Of a DNA stretch of 64,000 nucleotides, positions 11,541 to 20,729 are shown piece after piece (positions within the stretch are counted from its first letter, which is position 1; each line of letters starts with the position of its first letter). The notes under the pieces were generated by a model, which had not been told where the DNA came from, ran no database searches, and was given only the letters and a program-made list of their open reading frames with translations. The translations under genes were made by a program, and so were the position numbers. The DNA is from Atherix ibis (lineage: Eukaryota; Arthropoda; Insecta; Diptera; Athericidae): NCBI GenBank assembly GCA_958298945.1, contig OY282608.1:64890951-64954950 (forward strand), written 5' to 3'.

Positions 11541-13663
11541 GGCTTGTTGGTTTGTTGGTTTGTTGGTTTGCTGGCTTGATGGTTTGTTGGTTTGTTGGCT
11601 TGTTGGCTTGTTGCTTTGTTGGTTTGTGGTTTGTTGGGTTCTTGGCTTGTTGGTTTGTTAGTTTGTTGGCTTTTTGGTTACTTGGTTTGTTGGTTTGTTG
11701 GTTTGTTGGCTTGTTGGTTTGTTGGCTTGTTGGTTTGTTGGTTTGTTGGTTTCTTGGTTTGTTGGCTTGTTAGCTTGTTGGTTTGTTGGTTTGTTGGTTT
11801 GTTGGTTTCTTGGTTTGTTGGTTTGTTGGTTTTTTGGTTTGTTGGTTTGTTGGTTTGTTGGCTTGTTGGTTTGTTGGTTTGTTGGCTTGTTGGCTTGTTG
11901 GTTACTTAGTTTTTTGGTATGTTGGTTTGTTGGCTTGTTGGTTTGTTGGATTGTTGCTTTGTTGGTTTGTTGGCTTTTTGGCTTGTTGGTTTGTTGGTTT
12001 GTTGGCTTGTTGGTTTGTTAGTTTGTTGGCTTTTTGGTTACTTGGTTTGTTGGTTTGTTGGTTTGTTGGCTTTTCGGTTTGTTGGCTTGTTGGTTTGTTG
12101 GTTTGTTGGTTTCTTGGTTTGTTGGCTTGTTGGCTTGTTGGTTTGTTTGTTTTTTGGTTTGTTGGTTTGTTGGTTTGTTGGTCTGTTGGTTTATTTGTTT
12201 GTTGGTTTGTTGGCTTGTTGGTTTGTTGGTTTGTTGGTTTGTTGGCTTGTTGGTTTGTTGGTTTGCTGGCTTGTTGGCTTGTTGGTTTGTTGGTTTGTTG
12301 GCTTGTTGGTTACTTAGTTTGTTGGCATGTTGGTTTGTTGGTTTATTGGTTTGTTGGTTTGTTGGTTTGTTGGTTTGTTGGTTAGTTCGTTTGTTGGTTT
12401 GTTAGTTTGTTGGTTTGTTGGCTTGTTGGCTTGTTGGTTTGTCGGTTTTTTGGTTTGTTGGTTTGTTGGTTTGTTGGTTTGTTGGTTTATTTGTTTGTTG
12501 GTTTGTTGGCTTGTTGGTTTGTTGGTTTGTTGGTTTGTTGGCTTGTTGGTTTGTTGGTTTGTTGGCTTGTTCGCTTGTTGGTTTGTTGGCTTGTTGGTTA
12601 CTTAGTTTGTTGGTTTGTTGGCATGTTGGTTTGTTGGTTTGTTAGTTTGTTGGTTTGTTGGTTTGTTGGTTTTTTGGTTTGTTGCTTTGTTGGTTTGTTG
12701 GCTTGTTGGTTTGTTCGTTTGTTGGCTTCTTGGCTTGTTGGTTACTTAGTTTGTTGGTTTGTTGGTTTGTTGGTTTTGGTGGCTTGTTGCTTTGTTGGTT
12801 TAATGGTTTGTTGGCTTGTTGGTTTATTGGTTTGTTGGCTTGTTGGTTACTTAGTTTGTTGGTTTGTTGGCATGTTGGTTTGTTGGTTTGTTGGTTTGTT
12901 GGTTTGTTTGTTTGTTGGCTTGTTGGCTTGTTGGTTTGTTGGCTTGTTGGTTGGTTGGTTTGTTGGTTTGTTGGTTTGTTGGTTTGTAGGTTTGTTGGCT
13001 TGTTGGCTTGTTGGTTTGTTGGTTTGTTGGTTTATTTGTTTGTTGGTTTGTTGGTTTGTTGGCTTGTTGGTTTGTTGGTTTGTTGGTTTGTTGGCTTGTT
13101 GGTTTGTTGGTTTGTTGGCTTTTTGGTTACTTGGTTTGTTGGTTTGTTGGCTTGTTGCTTTGTTCGTTTGATGGTTTGTTGGTTTGTTGGTTTTTTGGTT
13201 TTTTGGTTTTTTGGTTTGTTGCTTTGTTGGTTTGTTGGTTTGTTGGTTTGTTGGTTTGTTGGTTTGTTGGTTTTTTGGTTTGTTGGTTTGTTGGTTTGTT
13301 GGCTTGTTGGCTTGTTGTTTTGTTGGTTTGTTGGTTTGCTGGCTTGTTGGTTTGTTGGTTTGTTGGCTTGTTGGCTTGTTGCTTTGTTGGTTTGTGGTTT
13401 GTTGGGTTCTTGGCTTGTTGGTTTGTTAGTTTGTTGGCTTTTTGGTTACTTGGTTTGTTGGTTTGTTGGTTTGTTGGCTTGTTGGTTTGTTGACTTGTTG
13501 GTTTGTTGGTTTGTTGGTTTCTTGGTTTGTTGGCTTGTTAGCTTGTTGGTTTGTTGGTTTGTTGGTTTGTTGGTTTCTTGGTTTGTTGGTTTGTTGGTTT
13601 TTTGGTTTGTTGGTTTGTTGGTTTGTTGGCTTGTTGGTTTGTTGGTTTGTTGGTTTGTTGGCT
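11541..13663 (+). repeat. Zone 2 array between copies C1 and C2
   Basis: This is continuous 8-bp units. TGTGGTTTG landmarks are at 11,625 and 13,393 and GGTTTTGGTGG at 12,772. The stretch from about 12,395 to 13,100 is the second copy of about 7,340-8,020. No gene, RNA or unique sequence was seen. Confidence 0.8.
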
Positions 13664-15674
13664 TGTTGGCTTGTTGGTTACTTAGTTTGTTGGTATGTTG
13701 GTTTGTTGGCTTGTTGGTTTGTTGGATTGTTGCTTTGTTGGTTTGTTGGCTTTTTGGCTTGTTGGTTTGTTGGTTTGTTGGCTTGTTGGTTTGTTAGTTT
13801 GTTGGCTTTTTGGTTACTTGGTTTGTTGGTTTGTTGGTTTGTTGGCTTGTTGGTTTGTTGGCTTGTTGGTTTGTTGGTTTGTTGGTTTCTTGGTTTGTTG
13901 GCTTGTTGGCTTGTTGGTTTGTTGGTTTTTTGGTTTGTTGGTTTGTTGGTTTGTTGGTCTGTTGGTTTATTTGTTTGTTGGTTTGTTGGCTTGTTGGTTT
14001 GTTGGTTTGTTGGTTTGTTGGCTTGTTGGTTTGTTTGTTTGCTGGCTTGTTGGCTTGTTGGTTTGTTGGTTTGTTGGCTTGTTGGTTACTTAGTTTGTTG
14101 GCATGTTGGTTTGTTGGTTTATTGGTTTGTTGGTTTGTTGGTTTGTTGGTTTGTTGGTTAGTTCGTTTGTTGGTTTTGTTAGTTTGTTGGTTTGTTGGCT
14201 TGTTGGCTTGTTGGTTTGTCGGTTTTTTGGTTTGTTGGTTTGTTGGTTTGTTGGTTTGTTGGTTTATTTGTTTGTTGGTTTGTTGGCTTGTTGGTTTGTT
14301 GGTTTGTTGGTTTGTTGGCTTGTTGGTTTGTTGGTTTGTTGGCTTGGTCGCTTGTTGGTTTGTTGGCTTGTTGGTTACTTAGTTTGTTGGTTTGTTGGCA
14401 TGTTGGTTTGTTGGTTTGTTAGTTTGTTGGTTTGTTGGTTTTTTGCTTTGTTGGTTTGTTGGCTTGTTGGTTTGTTGGTTTGTTGGCTTGTTGGCTTGTT
14501 GATTTGTTGGTTTGTTGGCTTGTTAGTTACTTAGTTTGTTGGTTTATTGGTTTGTTGGTTTGTTGGTTTGTTGGTTTGTTGGTTTGTTGGCTTGCTGGTT
14601 TGTTGGCTTGTTGGTTTGTTGGTTTGTCATTTGTTGGGTTATTGGTTTGTTGGTTTGTTGGTTTTTTGGTTTGTTGGTTTATTTGTTTGTTGGTTTGTTG
14701 GCTTGTTTGTTTGTTGGTTTGTTGGTTTCTTGGCTTGTTGGTTTGTTGGTTTGTTGGCTTTTTGGCTTGTTGGTTTGTTGGTTTGTTGGCTTGTTGGTTA
14801 CTTAGTTTGTTGGTTTGTTGGTTTGCTGGTTTGTTGGTTTGTTGGCTTGTTGGCTTGTTGGTTTGTTGTTTAGTTCGTTTGTTGGTTTGTTAGTTTGTTG
14901 TTTTGTTGGCTTGTTGGCTTGTTGTTTGTTTGTTTTTTGGTTTGTTGGTTTGTTGGTTTGTTGGTTTGTTGGTTTGTTGGTTGATTTGTTTGTTGGTTTG
15001 TTGGCTTGTTGGTTTGTTGGTTTGTTGGTTTGTTGGCTTGTTGGTTTGTTGGTTTGTTGGCTTGTTGGCTTGTTGGCTTGTTGGTTTGTTGGTTTGTTGG
15101 CTTGTTGGTTACTTAGTTTGTTGGTTTGTTGGCATGTTGGTTTGTTGGTTTATTGGTTTGTTGGTTTGTTGGTTTTTTGGTTTGTTGGTTTGTTGGTTTG
15201 TTGGCTTGTTGGTTTGTTGGCTTGTTGGTTTGTTGGTTTGTTGGCTTGTTGGTTACTTAGTTTGTTGGTTTGTTGGTTTGTTGGATTGTTGGTTTGTTGG
15301 CTTGTTGGTTTGTTGGTTTGTCGGTTTGTTGGTTTGTTGGTTTGTTGGTTTTTTGGTTTGTTGGTTTGTTGGTTTGTTGGCTTGTTGGTTTGTTGGCTTG
15401 TTGGTTTGTTGGTTTGTTGGTTTCTTGGTTTGTTGGCTTGTTGGCTTGTTGGTTTGTTTGTTTTTTGGTTTGTTGGTTTGTTGGTTTGTTGGTCTGTTGG
15501 TTTATTTGTTTGTTGGTTTGTTGGCTTGTTGGTTTGTTGGTTTGTTGGTTTGTTGGCTTGTTGGTTTGTTGGTTTGCTGGCTTGTTGGCTTGTTGGTTTG
15601 TTGGTTTGTTGGCTTTTTGGTTACTTAGTTTGTTGGCATGTTGGTTTGTTGGTTTATTGGTTTGTTGGTTTGTT
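13664..15674 (+). repeat. Zone 2 duplication, copy C2 (offset 4,134)
   Basis: This is the second copy of 9,530-11,540. It starts around the TTACTTAG/TTGGTATG module at about 13,680 and ends just after the TTTATTGG variant near 15,660, where the next units differ. TCATTTG at 14,627 and the TTGTTTG seven-mer near 14,925 keep the same order and spacing as in C1. Confidence 0.87.
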
Positions 15675-16965
15675 GGTTTGTTGGTTTGTCGGTTAGTTCG
15701 TTTGTTGGTTTGTTAGTTTGTTGGTTTGTTGGCTTGTTGGCTTGTTGGTTTGTCGGTTTTTTGGTTTGTTGGTTTGTTGGTTTGTTGGTTTGTTGGTTTA
15801 TTTGTTTGTTGGTTTGTTGGCTTGTTGGTTTGTTGGTTTGTTGGTTTGTTGGCTTGTTGGTTTGTTGGTTTGTTGGCTTGTTCGCTTGTTGGTTTGTTGG
15901 CTTGTTGGTTACTTAGTTTGTTGGTTTGTTGGCATGTTGGTTTGTTGGTTTGTTAGTTTGTTGGTTTGTTGGTTTTTTGCTTTGTTGGTTTGTTGGTTTG
16001 TTGGCTTGTTGGTTTGTTGGTTTGTTGGCTTGTTGGCTTGTTGATTTGTTGGTTTGTTGGCTTGTTAGTTACTTAGTTTGTTGGTTTATTGGTTTGTTGG
16101 TTTGTTGGTTTGTTGGTTTGTTGGCTTGCTGGTTTGTTGGCTTGTTGGTTTGTTGGTTTGTCATTTGTTGGTTTATTGGTTTGTTGGTTTGTTGGTTTTT
16201 TGGTTTGTTGGTTTATTTGTTTGTTGGTTTGTTGGCTTGTTTGTTTGTTGGTTTGTTGGTTTCTTGGCTTGTTGGTTTGTTGGTTTGTTGGCTTTTTGGC
16301 TTGTTGGTTTGTTGGTTTGTTGGCTTGTTGGTTACTTAGTTTGTTGGTTTGTTGGTTTGCTGGTTTGTTTGTTTATTGGCTTGTTGGCTTGTTGGTTTGT
16401 TGTTTAGTTCGTTTGTTGGTTTGTTAGTTTGTTGTTTTGTTGGCTTGTTGGCTTGTTGTTTGTTTGTTTTTTGGTTTGTTGGTTTGTTGGTTTGTTGGTT
16501 TGTTGGTTTGTTGGTTGATTTGTTTGTTGGTTTGTTGGCTTGTTGGTTTGTTGGTTTGTTGGTTTGTTGGCTTGTTGGTTTGTTGGTTTGTTGGCTTGTT
16601 GGCTTGTTGGCTTGTTGGTTTGTTGGTTTGTTGGCTTGTTGGTTACTTAGTTTGTTGGTTTGTTTGCATGTTGGTTTGTTAGTTTATTGGTTTGTTGGTT
16701 TGTTGGTTTGTTGGTTTTTTGGTTTGTTGGTTTGTTGGTTTGTTGGCTTGTTGGTTTGTTGGCTTGTTGGTTTGTTGGTTTGTAGGGTTGTTGGTTACTT
16801 AGTTTGTTGGTTTGTTGGTTTGTTGGCTTGTTGGTTTGTTTGTTTATTTGTTTGTTGGTTAGTTGGCTTGTTGGTTTGTTGGTTTGTGGGTTTGTTGGCT
16901 TGTTGGTTTGTTGGTTTGTTGGCTTGTTGGTTTGTTGGCTTGTTGGTTTGTTGGTTTGTTGGCTT
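15240..16965 (+). repeat. Tandem unit of about 1.73 kb, copy D1
   Basis: This is the first of two head-to-tail copies. Landmarks in D1 and D2 are TTGTCGG (TCGG at 15,321 and 17,047), GGCATG (CAT at 15,637 and 17,363) and TCATTTG (16,161 and 17,895). The offset is 1,726 in the left part and 1,734 further right, a difference of one 8-mer. The left part overlaps the right end of C2, so D was built from the tail of the older duplication. Confidence 0.82.
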
Positions 16966-18200
16966 GTTGGTTACTTAGTTTGTTGGTTTGTTGGTTTGTT
17001 GGTTTGTTGGCTTGTTGGTTTGTTGGCTTGTTGGTTTGTTGGTTTGTCGGTTTGTTGGTTTGTTGGTTTGTTGGTTTTTTGGTTTGTTGGTTTGTTGGTT
17101 TGTTGGATTGTTGGTTTGTTGGCTTGTTGGTTTGTTGGTTTGTTGGTTTCTTGGTTTGTTGGCTTGTTGGCTTGTTGGTTTGTTTGTTTTTTGGTTTGTT
17201 GGTTTGTTGGTTTGTTGGTCTGTTGGTTTATTTGTTTGTTGGTTTGTTGGCTTGTTGGTTTGTTGGTTTGTTGGTTTGTTGGCTTGTTGGTTTGTTGGTT
17301 TGCTGGCTTGTTGGCTTGTTGGTTTGTTGGTTTGTTGGCTTGTTTGTTACTTAGTTTGTTGGCATGTTGGTTTGTTGGTTTATTGGTTTGTTGGTTTGTT
17401 AGTTTGTTGGTTTGTTGGTTAGTTCGTTTGTTGGTTTGTTAGTTTGTTAGTTTGTTGGTTTGTTGGCTTGTTGGCTTGTTGGTTTGTCGGTTTTTTGGTT
17501 TGTTGGTTTGTTGGTTTGCTGGTTTGTTGGTTTATTTGTTTGTTGGTTTGTTGGCTTGTTGGTTTGTTGGTTTGTTGGTTTGTTGGCTTGTTGGTTTGTT
17601 GGTTTGTTGGCTTGTTCGCTTGTTGGTTTGTTGGCTTGTTGGTTACTTAGTTTGTTGGTTTGTTGGCATGTTGGTTTGTTGGTTTGTTAGTTTGTTGGTT
17701 TGTTGGTTTTTTGCTTTGTTGGTTTGTTGGTTTGTTGGCTTGTTGGTTTGTTGGTTTGTTGGCTTGTTGGCTTGTTGATTTGTTGGTTTGTTGGCTTGTT
17801 AGTTACTTAGTTTGTTGGTTTATTGGTTTGTTGGTTTGTTGGTTTGTGGGTTTGTTGGCTTGCTGGTTTGTTGGCTTGTTGGTTTGTTGGTTTGTCATTT
17901 GTTGGTTTATTGGTTTGTTGGTTTGTTGGATTTTTGGTTTGTTGGTTTATTTGTTTGTTGGTTTGTTGGCTTGTTTGTTTGTTGGTTTGTTGGTTTCTTG
18001 GCTTGTTGGTTTGTTGGTTTGTTGGCTTTTTGGCTTGTTGGTTTGTTGGTTTGTTGGCTTGTTGGTTACTTAGTTTGTTGGTTTGTTGGTTTGCTGGTTT
18101 GTTGGTTTGTTGGCTTGTTGGCTTGTTGGTTTGTTGTTTAGTTCGTTTGTTGGTTTGTTAGTTTGTTGTTTTGTTGGCTTGTTGGCTTGTTGTTTGTTTG
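16966..18200 (+). repeat. Tandem unit of about 1.73 kb, copy D2 (partial)
   Basis: This repeats 15,240-16,465 in order, including TCATTTG at 17,895. It ends near 18,195, where TTGTTTG is followed by TTTGTTTG TTGGCTCG instead of the T-rich continuation seen in D1. A partial further copy of the TTGTCGG module follows at 18,317. Confidence 0.8.
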
Positions 18201-18829
18201 TTTGTTGGCTCGTTGGTTTGTTGGTTTGTTGGCTTGTTGGTTACTTAGTTTGTTGGTTTGTTGGTTTGTTGGTTTGTTGGCTTGTTGGTTTGTTGGCTTG
18301 TTGGTTTGTTGGTTTGTCGGTTTGTTGGTTTGTTGGTTTGTTGGTTTTTTGGTTTGTTGGTTTATTTGTTTGTTGGTTAGTTGGCTTGTTGGTTTGTTGG
18401 TTTGTGGGTTTGTTGGCTTGTTGGTTTGTTGGTTTGTTGGCTTGTTGGCTTGTTGGTTTGTTGGTTTGTTGGCTTGTTGGCTTGTTGGTTTATTGGTTTG
18501 TTGGTTTTTTGGTTTGTTGGTTTGTTGGTTTGTTGGTTTGTTGGTTTGTTGGTTTGTTGGTTTGTTGGTTTATTTGTTTGTTGGTTTGTTGGCTTGTTGG
18601 TTTGTTGGTTTGTTAGTTTGTTGGCTTGATGGTTTGTTGGTTTGTTGGCTTGTTGGCTTGTTGGCTTGTTGGTTTGTTAGTTTGTAGGCTTTTTGGTTAC
18701 TTGGTTTGTTGGTTTGTTGGTTTGTTGGCTTGTTGGTTTATTGGCTTGTTGGTTTGTTGGTTTGTTGGTTTGTTGGCTTGTTGGCTTGTTGGTTTGTTGG
18801 TTTTTTGGTTTATTTGTTTGTTGGTTTGT
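18201..18829 (+). repeat. Zone 2/3 boundary array
   Basis: This is continuous 8-bp units between D2 and the GGTAAATTGG block. It contains TTGTCGG at 18,317, TTGGTTAG near 18,376 and a TTGTAGGC variant near 18,683. I see no gene or unique sequence. Confidence 0.8.
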
Positions 18830-19690
18830 TGGCTTGTTTGCTTGTTGGTTTGTTGGTTTGTTGGCTTGTTGGTTTGTTGGTTTGTTGGCTTGTTGGCTTG
18901 TTGCTTTGTTGGTTTGTTGGTTTGTTGGCTTGTTGGCTTGTTGTTTTGTTAGTTTGTTGGCTTTTTGGTAAATTGGTTTGTTGGTTTGTTTATTTCTTGG
19001 CTTGTTGGCTTATTGGTTTGTTGGTTTGTTGGTTTGTTGGTTTGTTGGTTTGTTGGTTTTTTGGTTTGTTGCTTTGTTGGTTTGTTGGCTTTTTGGTTTG
19101 TTGGTTTATTGGTTTGTTGGCTTGTTGGTTACTTAGTCTGTTGATTTGTTGGCATGTTGGTTTGTTGGTTCGTTGGTTTGTTGGTTTGTTGGTTTGTTGG
19201 TTTGTTGGCTTGTTGGCTTGTTGGTTTGTTGGCTTGTTGGTTTGTTGGTTAGTTGGTTTGTTGGTTTGTTGTTTTGTTGGTTTGTTGGTTTATTGGCTTG
19301 TTGGTTTGTTGGTTTGTTGGTTTGTTGGCTTGTTGGTTTGTTGGTTTGTTGGCTTTTTGGTTACTTGGTTTGTTGGTTTGTTGGCTTGTTGCTTTGTTCG
19401 TTTGATGGTTTGTTGGTTTGTTGGTTTTTTGGTTTGTTGGTTTTTTGGTTTATTGCTTTGTTGGTTTGTTGGTTTGTTGGTTTGCTGGTTTTTTGGTTTG
19501 TTGGTTTGTTGGTTTGTTGGCTTGTTGGCTTGTTGGTTTGTTGGTTTGTTGGTTTGCTGGCTTGTTGGTTTGTTGGTTTGTTGGCTTGTTGCTTTGTTGG
19601 TTTGTGGTTTGTTGGGTTCTTGGCTTGTTGGTTTGTTAGTTTGTTGGCTTTTTGGTTACTTGGTTTGTTGGTTTGTTGGTTTGTTGGTTT
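18830..19690 (+). repeat. Zone 3 GGTAAATTGG block, copy 1
   Basis: The diagnostic variant GGTAAATTGG is at 18,967, and its other two copies are at 24,284 and 27,032. The block also carries TGTGGTTTG at 19,603, matched at 24,912 and 27,660. The offset to the second copy is 5,309 over most of the block and 5,317 at the left end. The match breaks near 19,690 and resumes after an 80-bp length difference (offset 5,389). Confidence 0.83.
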
Positions 19691-19707
19691 GTTGGTTTGT
19701 TGGTTTG

Positions 19708-20218
19708 TTGGTTTGTTGGTTTTTTGGTTTGTTGGTTTGTTGGTTTGTTGGCTTGTTGGTTTGTTGGTTTGTTGGCTTGTTGGCTTGTTGGTTACTTAGT
19801 TTGTTGGTATGTTGGTTTGTTGGCTTGTTGGTTTGTTGGATTGTTGCTTTGTTGGTTTGTTGGTTTGTTGGCTTGTTGGTTTGTTGGCTTGTTGGTTTGT
19901 TGGCTTGTTGGTTTGTTGGTTTGTTGGTTGTTGGCTTGTTGGTTTGTTGGTTTGTTGGCTTGTTGGCTTGTTGGCTTGTTGGTTTGTTGGTTTGTTGGTT
20001 TGTTGGCTTGTTGGTTTGTTGGTTTGTTGGCTTCTTGCTTTATTTGTTTTTTGGTTTGTTGGCTTGTTGGTTTGTTGGTTTGTTGGTTTGTTAGCTTGTT
20101 GGTTTGTTGGTTTGTACGCTTGTTGGCTTGTTAGTTTGTTGGTTTGTTGGCTTGTTGGTTTGTTGGCATGTTGGTTTGTTGGTTTGTTGGTTTGTTGGTT
20201 TGTTGGTTTGTTGGCTTG
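19708..20218 (+). repeat. 511-bp tandem duplication, first copy
   Basis: A head-to-tail 511-bp pair is marked by GGTTTTTTGG at 19,718 and 20,229, TTACTTAG at 19,792 and 20,303, the seven-mer junction TTGGTTGTTGG at 19,924 and 20,435, and GTACGC at 20,114 and 20,625. The length 511 is 64 units minus one base, as expected from the single 7-mer inside it. Confidence 0.9.
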
Positions 20219-20729
20219 TTGGTTTGTTGGTTTTTTGGTTTGTTGGTTTGTTGGTTTGTTGGCTTGTTGGTTTGTTGGTTTGTTGGCTTGTTGGCTTGTT
20301 GGTTACTTAGTTTGTTGGTATGTTGGTTTGTTGGCTTGTTGGTTTGTTGGATTGTTGCTTTGTTGGTTTGTTGGTTTGTTGGCTTGTTGGTTTGTTGGCT
20401 TGTTGGTTTGTTGGCTTGTTGGTTTGTTGGTTTGTTGGTTGTTGGCTTGTTGGTTTGTTGGTTTGTTGGCTTGTTGGCTTGTTGGCTTGTTGGTTTGTTG
20501 GTTTGTTGGTTTGTTGGCTTGTTGGTTTGTTGGTTTGTTGGCTTCTTGCTTTATTTGTTTTTTGGTTTGTTGGCTTGTTGGTTTGTTGGTTTGTTGGTTT
20601 GTTAGCTTGTTGGTTTGTTGGTTTGTACGCTTGTTGGCTTGTTAGTTTGTTGGTTTGTTGGCTTGTTGGTTTGTTGGCATGTTGGTTTGTTGGTTTGTTG
20701 GTTTGTTGGTTTGTTGGTTTGTTGGCTTG
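20219..20729 (+). repeat. 511-bp tandem duplication, second copy
   Basis: This is the second copy of 19,708-20,218 with all four landmarks displaced by exactly 511 bp. Related single copies sit near 25.2-25.5, 26.2-26.5 and 28.0-28.3 kb, so the doubling is private to this position. Confidence 0.9.

Larger units (their letters stand above)
10493..17901 (+). repeat. Landmark family: TCATTTG seven-mer (4 sites)
   Basis: Sites are at 10,493, 14,627, 16,161 and 17,895, one in each copy of the C/D lineage. The spacings 4,134, 1,534 and 1,734 record the successive duplications. Confidence 0.85.

Noticed and set aside
18967..18976. GGTAAATTGG as a possible protein-binding site (also at 24,284 and 27,032)
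   Set aside because: All three copies lie in the same duplicated block and are explained by common descent of one mutated unit.
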